Assembly (NCBI GenBank): GCA_047638395.1
Contig: JBLIMV010000001.1
Location: 203,852-267,851, forward strand
DNA length: 64,000 nt
Source: CAXBCP01 sp047638395
GTDB taxonomy: Bacteria > Pseudomonadota > Alphaproteobacteria > MPNO01 > UBA830
Reading direction: 5' to 3'
The position numbers were made by a program, and so were the translations under genes. The notes below the pieces were generated by a model. The model searched no databases, was not told the origin of the DNA, and worked only from the letters and a program-made list of their open reading frames with translations. Positions within the stretch are counted from its first letter, which is position 1; every line of letters starts with the position of its first letter. Of the stretch, positions 35,926-44,036 are shown in pieces.

Positions 35926-36672
35926 TTATTCCCGCCAGGCCAGAATGCGGCGGGTCAGGGCGACGTATCCCCGGTCTGCAAAAAACCCGATGGCCGAGAT
36001 CGTGACAACGCCCGCGAACATGCCCGCGTAATCGCCGCCCTCGCCCAGAATGTCGATCAGGTAGCCGATCCCGTTATTGGCGATGATCAGTTCGCCCGAC
36101 ACCAGCAGGATAAACGCAAGGGCCAGCGAAATCCGGATGCCGCTGAGAATTTCGGGCATCGCCGCGGGGACGACGACCTGCCAGAGAACCTCTCGTTCGC
36201 GGGCGCCCATGCTGCGGGCCGACCAGATCAGGACCTGATCGACGCCGCGCGCCGCGTTGAACGCGCTCAGGACTACAGGCAACAGGCAGCCGATAAAGAT
36301 AAGGGTGATTTTCGAATTGTCGCCAAGCCCGATCCACATGATCGTCAGCGGGATGAGCGCCGATTTTGGCATCGGGTAGAGACAGCGCAGCAACGGGTTG
36401 ATTAGGATATGGACCGGCCGGTACCACGCCATCAGCACGCCGGCCAGGACACCGACGATGACCGCGCAGGCGAATCCGGTGGCGCCCCTGTACAGCGATT
36501 GCGCGGTATGCTCCCACAGACCTTCATCGGCCAGGCGGGAAAACGCCGTGATAACATCGCTGAACGGCGGTAGTGCAAATTCCGATACCAGGCCGAGCCG
36601 CGATACGGCTTCCCAAACGACGGCAAGCAGCAATAACGGGGTAAAACGCCAGAGGGTGTGTATCAGACGCAC
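35926..36672 (-). CDS. NitT/TauT-family ABC transporter permease (first)
   Basis: The 248-residue protein starts with GTG at 36672. It has six helices and an EAA loop (SMGAREREVLWQVVVPAAMP). It is paralogous to the following permease in length, topology and loop. It begins 4 bp after the ATPase stop, so translation is coupled. With its partner it would form the membrane part of the importer; the substrate is set by the binding protein encoded at 37498-38523. Confidence 0.92.
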   Translation of the reverse strand: MRLIHTLWRFTPLLLLAVVWEAVSRLGLVSEFALPPFSDVITAFSRLADEGLWEHTAQSLYRGATGFACAVIVGVLAGVLMAWYRPVHILINPLLRCLYPMPKSALIPLTIMWIGLGDNSKITLIFIGCLLPVVLSAFNAARGVDQVLIWSARSMGAREREVLWQVVVPAAMPEILSGIRISLALAFILLVSGELIIANNGIGYLIDILGEGGDYAGMFAGVVTISAIGFFADRGYVALTRRILAWRE

Positions 36673-36676
36673 AGAC

Positions 36677-37501
36677 CTATCCGGCCCTGGCGGAATCGGC
36701 GACGATCGCTTCTTCGCGCACCAGATCCCAGATTTCGTCTACCCGGTCGAGGAAGGGTCGGGACTTGGCGATTTCCGCGTTCATGCCGCCCTCGAAACGG
36801 GTATCGATGATTTTCTTCACACGGCCGGGCCGGGCGGTCATCACGACGACCCGGTCCGCAAGCAGCACCGCCTCGCGCACGTCATGGGTGACGAATACAA
36901 CGGTTGTGGGTGACCGGTTCCAGATCGCCAGCAGTTCTTCCTGCATCAGACTTCGCGTCTGGGCGTCAAGCGCGCCGAAAGGCTCATCCATCAGCAGGGT
37001 ATCCGGGTTGATGGCCAGCGTGCGCGCAATCGCGACCCGTTGCTTCATGCCGCCCGACAGTTGCGATGGATAACTGTCCTCGAACCCGGTCAGATGCACC
37101 ATGTCGATAAAATGACGGGCGGTCCGTTCGCGTTCGTCTTTGGGCAGGCGCTGCTTTTCAAGACCGTACAGAATATTCTGGCGGACGGTCTTCCAGGGGA
37201 ACAGGGCAAAGTTTTGGAACACGATACCGCGGTCGGGCCCCGGGCCTGTAATATCGCGCCCGCCCACCGAGATACCGCCCTGCTGCAGCGGCATAAAGCC
37301 GCCCAGCAGGTACAGCAGTGTCGACTTGCCGCATCCTGACGGCCCGAGAATCGCCACGAATTCGCGGTCGTTGATTTCAAGGTCGATATTGTCGAGCGCC
37401 AATACAGGCCGGCCGCGGGCCGGCCTGTATTCGTGACAGACCGATCTGATTGAAATGCCGCCCGAGGAAGGTGTTTCCGCGGGCGGCGTCCGTGACGTCA
37501 T
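36677..37501 (-). CDS. NitT/TauT-family ABC transporter ATP-binding protein
   Basis: The 274-residue ATPase shows Walker A GPSGCGKSTLLYLLGGF, signature LSGGMKQRVAIARTLAINPD, Walker B LLMDEPFGALDAQTR and the H-loop VFVTHDVREAVLLADRVVVM. It resembles the SsuB/TauB/NrtD group. ATG at 37501 overlaps the stop of the binding-protein gene (ATGA). No additional regulatory domain is visible at the C-terminus. Confidence 0.95.
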   Translation of the reverse strand: MTSRTPPAETPSSGGISIRSVCHEYRPARGRPVLALDNIDLEINDREFVAILGPSGCGKSTLLYLLGGFMPLQQGGISVGGRDITGPGPDRGIVFQNFALFPWKTVRQNILYGLEKQRLPKDERERTARHFIDMVHLTGFEDSYPSQLSGGMKQRVAIARTLAINPDTLLMDEPFGALDAQTRSLMQEELLAIWNRSPTTVVFVTHDVREAVLLADRVVVMTARPGRVKKIIDTRFEGGMNAEIAKSRPFLDRVDEIWDLVREEAIVADSARAG

Positions 37502-38523
37502 TTGTTTGCGCGGGCCGCGGCCTCCTGCGCGATAGACAGATCGATATAGTTTTTGACCGCAATGCTTTCCTTAAGAACGCCGAGGCGCACAAGGTCGTCC
37601 ACGTTTTTCTGCATCCGGGCGACATTCACCAACGCATTGGGCTCGCGGTAGTTATCTGTCTTGGTGAAGGCCCATGAGGCATAATTCTTCGCCGGACGTT
37701 TGGTGACCTTGGACAGGGTTGCAAGAACCTCTTCGCGGCTTTTCGGGTCGTACAGCCATGTGCGGAAGCGGATATGGTCGGCCATGAAATCGACCAGTGC
37801 GGCGCGGTTCTTCTTGACCCAGTCTGCGCGTCCGATCCATTGCAGGGTTTCTGTCGCCCCCAGCGCATCGCGCATATTGAACATGTATTTGACGCCGCCT
37901 TTCTTTTTGGCGATCAGATTGAATGGTGTAAGCAGCGGCGCGAGGTCGACTCGTTTTGACTGAAGTGCGGGCAGCATTGCCGAGAACCGAACCTCCACGA
38001 CCTGATAATCGCGTCCGACCTTCCAGCCCAGACGACCGAACTGGGCCTGCACGGCGGCATCGATGGAACTGCCCAAAGCGTTGACGGCGATGATCTTGCC
38101 TTTGAGGTCTTCAAGTTTCGTGATTTCGCCGTCGCGGGCATAAAACTCCGACGAGCCGTAGCCATCGACGCCGCCCGACATCACCTGGCCGATGACCTTC
38201 AGGTCCAGCTTGGCGCGTTTCACGCCGCGGACAAGCGCCTGAATGCTCATGCCGCCAAGATCGATCTCTCCGGCGGCAATGCCCTGCAGCGCAGGACCGC
38301 TGCCGCGCATGCGCACGGGCTCGACGACGTAACTTTTGCCGTAATTTTTGTAGATGCCTTTCGGCGCCAGCGGAATCAGCGGGGTGATATGGGCGGGTGC
38401 GACCGACCACTGGATGCGTATTTTCACGGGTTCAGCGCCAGCGGTCAGGGAAACCGTGACGGCCGCCACGGCGGCGGCGAGTCCGGGGATGATCTTTCTG
38501 GTTAGCGAGTTTCGGCTGGTCAT
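37498..38523 (-). CDS. NitT/TauT-family ABC transporter periplasmic binding protein
   Basis: The 341-residue protein has a signal peptide (about 1-30, ending LTAGA) and a two-lobed binding fold of the SsuA/NMT1 type. Characteristic segments are GSGPALQGIAAGEIDLGGMS, LKGKIIAVNALGSSIDAAVQ and LPALQSKRVDLAPLLTPFN. It starts at ATG 38523 with GGAGG about 8 bp upstream and leads a four-gene importer operon. The ligand cannot be read from the sequence. The VOC-fold gene upstream hints at an aromatic or other catabolic substrate, which is only an inference. Confidence 0.9.
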   Translation of the reverse strand: MTSRNSLTRKIIPGLAAAVAAVTVSLTAGAEPVKIRIQWSVAPAHITPLIPLAPKGIYKNYGKSYVVEPVRMRGSGPALQGIAAGEIDLGGMSIQALVRGVKRAKLDLKVIGQVMSGGVDGYGSSEFYARDGEITKLEDLKGKIIAVNALGSSIDAAVQAQFGRLGWKVGRDYQVVEVRFSAMLPALQSKRVDLAPLLTPFNLIAKKKGGVKYMFNMRDALGATETLQWIGRADWVKKNRAALVDFMADHIRFRTWLYDPKSREEVLATLSKVTKRPAKNYASWAFTKTDNYREPNALVNVARMQKNVDDLVRLGVLKESIAVKNYIDLSIAQEAAARANK

Positions 38524-38543
38524 GTGACGTTTCCTCCAATTAT

Positions 38544-38580
38544 CCGCGGCGTGTTCAGCGTTTGTTATGCTGGGCCGCGG
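38544..38580 (-). promoter_or_regulatory. Hairpin directly before the ribosome-binding site of the importer operon
   Basis: On the minus strand CCGCGGC/GCCGCGG (7 bp) encloses a second helix CAGC/GCTG. The structure ends about 11 nt before GGAGG and is preceded by a run rich in A. It lies in the 5' leader of the binding-protein gene, where it may stabilise the message or modulate translation. On the plus strand the same stem is followed by a T-rich run, so it could also stop antisense transcripts. Confidence 0.4.
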
Positions 38581-38667
38581 GATGCGATTTATTTTATTTT
38601 TTTACGCGCTCACGAAGTGTGTTCACTACGCAGACTGGTAGGTCGGGTGACGTCGTTCCGATCTTGT

Positions 38668-39324
38668 TTAGAGCTTGCCCTCCCGTGCCATGCGGCGAAC
38701 TTCTTCACGGTCGAGCAGAACAGAATCCGGGACGCCGGATTCGTATAGTTCGACCATCTTGTCCGCATCGAAATTGCCTTCCGACATTTCGCCGAAATCC
38801 TCGGTGAACTGGTAGAAACGTTTGTAATCCTGGGTTTCCTGTGCCGAAAAATTATCGAGCATCGTTTCGACCTCGTTGCCGTCCGGGTCCTTGTAATAGA
38901 AGGAGGTCGAATTGCCGTGATTTACGGTCCAGTGCGGCGCCGGATGACCGGCGGCTTTGAGCGTTTTGTATATATAGATGAGCTCGCCCAGGCTGCTATA
39001 GGCGAACGCGATATGGGACAGCCCGACAGGTTGGTCGGGTTTCGCGCCCCATCCCGGCCGTTTTATCACGACCACCCGGTGGTCGTGATCGTCATAGGTG
39101 ATGAAGGTCAGGCTCATCCTGTCTTCGTGATTGTTCACGTTTGTGACTTCGCCATTGAAGATCATCTGGTAGAATTCGACCATCGCATCGTAGTTTTCGT
39201 CCGAGAAAATATGGACGTGATGCATCTCGCGCGGGGACGGCATTTTCTTTACCGCGCCCGGCGGGTCTACTTGATGTGGTGCGATTGGTTTAAGTGTGTA
39301 AGCGTCTGATGCCTTGGTCGCCAC
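38668..39324 (-). CDS. VOC-fold (glyoxalase/extradiol dioxygenase-like) protein
   Basis: The 218-residue protein belongs to the vicinal oxygen chelate superfamily, similar to catechol 2,3-dioxygenase-like proteins. Metal ligands can be proposed: the H-H-V-H cluster at about 35-38, His at about 104 in GLSHIAFAYS, and Glu in DPDGNEVET at about 151-153. The core is followed by a 60-residue helical tail. It starts with GTG at 39324, supported by GGAGG 9 bp upstream. It lies upstream of the ABC importer on the same strand. It could be an extradiol dioxygenase or an isomerase; the substrate is unknown. Confidence 0.8.
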   Translation of the reverse strand: MATKASDAYTLKPIAPHQVDPPGAVKKMPSPREMHHVHIFSDENYDAMVEFYQMIFNGEVTNVNNHEDRMSLTFITYDDHDHRVVVIKRPGWGAKPDQPVGLSHIAFAYSSLGELIYIYKTLKAAGHPAPHWTVNHGNSTSFYYKDPDGNEVETMLDNFSAQETQDYKRFYQFTEDFGEMSEGNFDADKMVELYESGVPDSVLLDREEVRRMAREGKL

Positions 39325-39412
39325 GGCTCAAATCCTCCACTTTTATTTCTTATTCAAACTATTCTGACATGGTCGCGGCAAGATTGTCCATCACGACGAT
39401 GAACGACGATCC

Positions 39413-39442
39413 TTGATTTATTAACCAATCGACTGCTATACC
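39413..39442 (+). promoter_or_regulatory. Probable ahcY promoter
   Basis: TTGATT (39413-39418) and TATACC (39437-39442) are 18 bp apart and predict a start near 39449, leaving a 92-nt leader before ahcY. Confidence 0.45.
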
Positions 39443-39448
39443 CCACCC

Positions 39449-39540
39449 AAATCCTACTAGTTTGATTTTTAAAACGAGTGGGACGAATGGTGGGACGAGA
39501 CCACCCAGAATTTTTGTTTATCCGAAATTGGAGCGAACCG
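39449..39540 (+). promoter_or_regulatory. ahcY leader with repeated GTGGGACGA and competing pairings
   Basis: The leader holds two exact copies of GTGGGACGA (39478-39486 and 39490-39498). GGTGG (39489-39493) can pair with CCACC (39501-39505), followed by AGAATTTTTG. An upstream CCCACC (39443-39448) at the edge of the transcript could instead pair with GGTGGG. It does not match the SAH riboswitch consensus that I know. A regulatory function is a guess. Confidence 0.3.
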
Positions 39541-40836
39541 ATGAGCGCCGAAAACGATTATAAAATTGCCGATATGTCCCTGGCCGACTGGGGCCGCAAG
39601 GAAATCGCCATTGCCGAAACCGAAATGCCGGGCCTGATGGCGCTGCGCGATGAATTCGGTGCTGCACAGCCGCTGAAAGGTGCGCGCATCGTCGGCTGCC
39701 TGCATATGACGATCCAGACCGCGGTTCTGATTGAAACACTGACCGCGCTCGGCGCGACGGTGCGTTGGAGCTCGTGCAACATCTTCTCGACGCAGGATCA
39801 GGCGGCAGCCGCGGTTGCCGCCGTCGGCGTGCCGGTTTTTGCCTGGAAGGGTGAGACCGACGAAGAATTCTGGTGGTGCATTGAACAGACCGTCAAAGGC
39901 CCCGACGGCTGGACGCCGAACCTCATCCTTGACGATGGCGGCGATCTGACTCAGATCATGCACGAAAAATATCCGGAAATGCTGAAGGATATTAAAGGCC
40001 TGTCCGAAGAAACCACGACCGGCGTGCATCGTCTGTACGACATGATGAAAAAGGGCGAATTGCTGGTCCCGGCGATCAACGTCAACGATTCCGTGACCAA
40101 GTCCAAGTTCGACAATCTCTATGGCTGCCGCGAAAGCCTGGTCGACGGCATCAAGCGGGCGACCGACGTGATGGTTGCCGGCAAAATCGGCGTCGTCGCC
40201 GGTTTCGGCGATGTCGGCAAGGGGTCGGCTGCGAGCCTGCGCAACCAGGGCGCGCGCGTTCTGGTCACCGAAATCGATCCGATCTGCGCGCTGCAGGCGG
40301 CGATGGAAGGCTATGAAGTCGTGACCATGGAAGATGCCGCGCCGATCGGCGACATCTTCGTCACCACGACCGGTAATATCGATGTGATCACACTCGACCA
40401 CATGCGGGAAATGAAAGACCGGGCCATCGTCTGCAATATCGGTCATTTCGACAGCGAAATTCAGATCGAATCCCTGCGCAACTTCAAGTGGGACAACGTG
40501 AAGCCGCAGGTCGACGAGGTCGAATTCCCCGACGGCAAAAGGCTGATCGTTCTCGCCGAGGGCCGGTTGGTCAATCTCGGCTGTGGCACGGGTCATCCGA
40601 GCTTCGTGATGAGCGCGTCGTTCACCAACCAGGTGATGGCGCAGCTCGAGCTTTGGGAAAACAGCGCGAACTACAAGAACGAGGTTTACGTTCTGCCCAA
40701 GCATCTGGACGAGAAAGTTGCAGCGCTTCATCTCGCACGACTCGGCGTTAAGCTGACCACGCTGTCGACCGAACAGGCAGATTATCTCGGCCTCGATTCC
40801 GCCGGACCTTACAAGCCGGATCATTACAGGTATTAA
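39541..40836 (+). CDS. ahcY: Adenosylhomocysteinase
   Basis: AhcY splits S-adenosylhomocysteine to adenosine and homocysteine in the activated methyl cycle. ATG at 39541 begins the 431-residue protein; upstream in-frame codons belong to the leader. Family signatures are CLHMTIQTAVLIETLTALGA, ILDDGGDLT, SVTKSKFDNLYGCRESLVDG (catalytic Lys and Asp region), the NAD-binding VAGFGDVGKGSAA, and C-terminal LDSAGPYKPDHYRY, which closes the active site of the neighbouring subunit. It lacks the roughly 40-residue insertion seen in some longer homologues. Its stop codon is part of the CtrA-type box of divL. Confidence 0.98.
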   Translation: MSAENDYKIADMSLADWGRKEIAIAETEMPGLMALRDEFGAAQPLKGARIVGCLHMTIQTAVLIETLTALGATVRWSSCNIFSTQDQAAAAVAAVGVPVFAWKGETDEEFWWCIEQTVKGPDGWTPNLILDDGGDLTQIMHEKYPEMLKDIKGLSEETTTGVHRLYDMMKKGELLVPAINVNDSVTKSKFDNLYGCRESLVDGIKRATDVMVAGKIGVVAGFGDVGKGSAASLRNQGARVLVTEIDPICALQAAMEGYEVVTMEDAAPIGDIFVTTTGNIDVITLDHMREMKDRAIVCNIGHFDSEIQIESLRNFKWDNVKPQVDEVEFPDGKRLIVLAEGRLVNLGCGTGHPSFVMSASFTNQVMAQLELWENSANYKNEVYVLPKHLDEKVAALHLARLGVKLTTLSTEQADYLGLDSAGPYKPDHYRY

Positions 40837-40847
40837 TGTCGCGTTAA
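40833..40847 (+). promoter_or_regulatory. CtrA-type binding site upstream of divL
   Basis: TTAA-TGTCGCG-TTAA followed by CC is an exact match to the CtrA consensus TTAA-N7-TTAA(C). It overlaps the ahcY stop codon and lies 125 bp before divL, whose product controls CtrA phosphorylation. Confidence 0.6.
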
Positions 40848-40904
40848 CCATTCGGGGCCATCTATTATGGCTTCGATAACGCACATACTGTAGCGGGCGC
40901 GGTT

Positions 40905-40940
40905 GCGACGATTCCGGGGAGATTAATCCCTGATCGTCGC
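40905..40940 (+). promoter_or_regulatory. Strong stem-loop in the divL leader
   Basis: GCGACGAT/ATCGTCGC is a perfect 8-bp stem, extended by GGGA/TCCC inside. It lies between ahcY and divL and has no following T-run, so it is more likely a processing or leader structure than a terminator. Confidence 0.45.
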
Positions 40941-40971
40941 GGCGGGTCCGGGGGAACAGGCTCGGAGAAAA

Positions 40972-43449
40972 ATGCGTCCGACGCCCATATTGTCACACTT
41001 CCGCCCAGCCCTCGCGCTGGGCGTGGGTGCTTTACCGCTTCTGCCGACGGTCGTTCAGGCTGCCGGCGGTTCAGCTGTCGGTGACCCGGGTCTCGACGGC
41101 GCGACGATTGTCGCAGCGGTCTGCTTTTTTCTCACGCCGTTTCTGATTTTTGCGACCGTGTATTTTCGCCGCAAATTTCGCGATGCTGACATGCGCGCCG
41201 CCGACCTGGCGCTGCGTCTCGAACGCGAGCAGGCGCTGCTCGACAGTGCTCCCCAGGCGATCGTCTGCTGGGATACCGGGACCGGCGAGCAAAAGATTTC
41301 CGAGGCGGCCTCCCGGTTGATTGGCTGCGATCAGGCCGATGTCCTGAACGGCGAGCGGGTTGCGGAAATTGTTGCTCCCGACAGCCGGGCGAATGTCCGG
41401 TCTGCGATAGACCATCTCATAGAATCCGGTAAACCGTTCGATGAGGTTGTGCCCGGGCTGTCGGAACGGCGCTATGCGTTCCGCGGGCGCGCAGTGGGCG
41501 AGGGGGATAGCGGTCACCTTGCGGTTCTCTGGCTACGTGACGACAGCGCTGCCGCTGCCGAGACGGCGGCGGCTCAGCACATCGGCGACGGTTACCGGAA
41601 ACTGCTCGATTCTTTCCCCTTTCCGGTGTGGCGGCGATTGCGGTCGCTGGATTTGGACTATGTTAACCCTGCCTATCGCGATGCGGTCGAAGCGGCGTCC
41701 GATGCCGATTCTGCGGCTCTTTCCGAATTGGCCGCGAGCTCAGTGGCGCAGAATGGCCGGGCTCTTGCCGCCCAGGCCGCAGAAACGCGTAATCGCCAGA
41801 CCGAGACCCATCACATTGTTGCCGCCGGTGCGCGGCGGCTGATGGAACTGACCGAGGCACCTATTGGTGCCGATGGCGCCATTGGTGGTTTTGCCATCGA
41901 CCGCACTGAAGCCCAGGAGGTCAGAACCGAGCTTGCCCGTCATATAGAGAACCACCAGCAGGTTCTTCATAACCTCGGCACGGCAATCGCCATTTTTGGC
42001 GCTGACCGCCGGCTCGAATTTTTCAATACGGCTTATGTGAAACTGTGGGAGGCCGATGAGGTCTTCCTGCAAAGCCGGCCGAAGATCGGCGAGCTTCTAG
42101 AAGAGTTTCGCGAGGCGCGCAAAATCCCGGAGCAGGCGAATTTCCCGCAATTCAAGGCTGCCCGGAACGCCATGTTTACGTCGCTGCTGGAGCCGCTGGA
42201 GGAACTGGAACACCTTCCCGATGGTAAAACGCTGCGGGTGGTGATTACGCCGCATCCGCTCGGCGGCGTGCTGTTCACCTGGGAAGATGTGACGGCATCG
42301 CTCGCGCTGGAGCGGTCTTACAACACACTGATCGCGGTTCAGAAAGAGACCCTCGATAACCTCTATGAAGCGGTTGCGGTTATCGGCGGCGATGGACGCC
42401 TCCAGCTCAGTAATCCCGCGTTTGGCAGGGTCTGGCAGCTCGGCGATGACGAACTTGCCGCGGCGCCGCATATCTCTGAACTGGTCGAGTGGATGCGCGA
42501 ATTTCTCGATCATGGGGACTGGGAAACCAGCAAGGCCGATCACATCAATCTGCTGACCGACCGTGAAGGTCAGTCGGGCCGGCTTGAGCGTGCCGACGGA
42601 TCGGTGGTCGATTTCGCGACCGTTGCGTTGCCCGATGGGGCCATGCTGCTGTCTTATGTCGACGTATCCGACTCGCACCGGGTCGAACAGTTCCTGCGCG
42701 AACGCAACGAAGCGCTGGAAACCGCAGACCGGCTGAAATCCGAATTTATCGCTAATGTGTCCTATGAGCTTCGCACGCCGCTGAACACGATTGTCGGCTT
42801 CTCGGAGATTCTGACCGGCGAATATTTCGGCGATCTTAACGAGCGTCAGACGGAATACGGCAAGGGCATTTATGAATCGTCACAGCGCCTTTTGTCACTG
42901 ATCGATGACATCCTGGATCTCGCGACGATCGAATCCGGTCATATGTCGCTGGAGTTGGAGACCGTCGATGTGCATGTGCTGCTGGACAGTGTCCTCGGCC
43001 TGACGCGCGAGCGGGTCCTGCGCAAAAGCCTCAAGCTCGATTTCGACTGCCCGGAAGATATCGGCCTGATTCTCGCCGACGAACGCCGCCTGAAGCAGGC
43101 ATTGTTCAATATCCTCAGCAATTCCGTGAAATTCACGCCGGAAGAAGGCGAAATAACGGTTTCGGCGCGCCGCGTTGAAGACAATATCATCATCACCTTT
43201 ACCGATACCGGCATCGGCATCCCCGAAGAGGATCAGGCGCGTATATTTGGCCGGTTCGAACGCGGCGATCAGCCCGGAGCCCGCCGGACCGGTGTCGGGC
43301 TGGGCCTGTCGCTCGTCCAGAGCTTTATCAAGCTTCATGGCGGTGATGTGGAACTTGAATCCGCGCCCGGGGTCGGCACCAAGGTTGTCTGTCGTCTGCC
43401 TGCCCGCCGGGCGGAGGAAGAGCGTCCCAGGGCCGTATCGTTCGACTGA
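40972..43449 (+). CDS. divL: Cell-cycle kinase DivL with tyrosine at the phospho-acceptor site
   Basis: DivL is an atypical kinase that binds phosphorylated or free DivK and steers the CckA-ChpT-CtrA relay. The 825-residue protein has an N-terminal membrane segment (about 45-66), several PAS-like domains (about 85-570), a DHp domain in which the usual histidine is replaced by tyrosine (IANVSYELRTPLNTIVGFSE, Tyr about 598), and a complete HATPase_c domain (NILSNSVKFTPEEG, FTDTGIGIPEE, RTGVGLGLSLVQSF). The Tyr substitution is the hallmark of DivL in Caulobacter and relatives. An exact CtrA-type box upstream suggests feedback. Its position between ahcY and tsaE is conserved in many alphaproteobacteria. 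Confidence 0.93.
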   Translation: MRPTPILSHFRPALALGVGALPLLPTVVQAAGGSAVGDPGLDGATIVAAVCFFLTPFLIFATVYFRRKFRDADMRAADLALRLEREQALLDSAPQAIVCWDTGTGEQKISEAASRLIGCDQADVLNGERVAEIVAPDSRANVRSAIDHLIESGKPFDEVVPGLSERRYAFRGRAVGEGDSGHLAVLWLRDDSAAAAETAAAQHIGDGYRKLLDSFPFPVWRRLRSLDLDYVNPAYRDAVEAASDADSAALSELAASSVAQNGRALAAQAAETRNRQTETHHIVAAGARRLMELTEAPIGADGAIGGFAIDRTEAQEVRTELARHIENHQQVLHNLGTAIAIFGADRRLEFFNTAYVKLWEADEVFLQSRPKIGELLEEFREARKIPEQANFPQFKAARNAMFTSLLEPLEELEHLPDGKTLRVVITPHPLGGVLFTWEDVTASLALERSYNTLIAVQKETLDNLYEAVAVIGGDGRLQLSNPAFGRVWQLGDDELAAAPHISELVEWMREFLDHGDWETSKADHINLLTDREGQSGRLERADGSVVDFATVALPDGAMLLSYVDVSDSHRVEQFLRERNEALETADRLKSEFIANVSYELRTPLNTIVGFSEILTGEYFGDLNERQTEYGKGIYESSQRLLSLIDDILDLATIESGHMSLELETVDVHVLLDSVLGLTRERVLRKSLKLDFDCPEDIGLILADERRLKQALFNILSNSVKFTPEEGEITVSARRVEDNIIITFTDTGIGIPEEDQARIFGRFERGDQPGARRTGVGLGLSLVQSFIKLHGGDVELESAPGVGTKVVCRLPARRAEEERPRAVSFD

Positions 43450-43553
43450 CGCCACGGTGTTAAGTCTCGCCGGCAATTCTTCCCGGCAAATCTTCCGCGC
43501 AAACCTTCGGCTGACCCGTTGCGGGGAATCGTCGGCAGGGATAAACCATCCCT

Positions 43554-44036
43554 ATGGTCGCTCTCCAATCCGCTCCCCAGGTACAAACGATCCCGCTGGC
43601 CGATCCGGCAGCGACAGAGGCGCTTGCGGCGGCATATGCTGCCCGGCTGGTCCCAGGAGATGTCATTGCCCTGACCGGAGACCTCGGAGCGGGCAAGACG
43701 GTTTTTGCCCGCTCCCTGATACGCTCCCTCGGCCGTGCGGCGGGCATTGATATCGAGCATGTGCCCAGTCCGACCTTCACGCTGGTGCAGCTATACGATA
43801 TGGCGGAATTCACGCTCCATCATTTCGATCTTTATCGTCTGGAAGCGCCCGAAGAGGCCTGGGAAATCGGTATAGAGGATGCGTTTGCCGGCGGCGTGTC
43901 GGTGATTGAATGGGCGGAGCGGATAGAGCATCTGCTGCCGCCGCATCATATCCATATCGATCTCGCCTTCGGGTCGGATGAGACCGCGCGGATCGCGACC
44001 GTCACGGGTCTGGAAAACAGGCCGGAGACGACATGA
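43554..44036 (+). CDS. tsaE: tRNA threonylcarbamoyladenosine biosynthesis ATPase TsaE
   Basis: TsaE is the ATPase that resets the TsaBD complex making t6A37 in ANN-decoding tRNAs. The 160-residue protein has the P-loop LTGDLGAGKTVFARSLIRSL (about 40-59), a conserved PSPTFTLVQLYD and HHFDLYRLEAPEE. The last part contains SVIEWAERIEHLLP, another family signature. Its stop overlaps the amgK start (ATGA). Confidence 0.96.
   Translation: MVALQSAPQVQTIPLADPAATEALAAAYAARLVPGDVIALTGDLGAGKTVFARSLIRSLGRAAGIDIEHVPSPTFTLVQLYDMAEFTLHHFDLYRLEAPEEAWEIGIEDAFAGGVSVIEWAERIEHLLPPHHIHIDLAFGSDETARIATVTGLENRPETT

Noticed and set aside
39469..40884. Minus-strand open frame of 471 codons opposite ahcY
   Set aside because: Antisense shadow; ahcY is complete and highly conserved on the plus strand.
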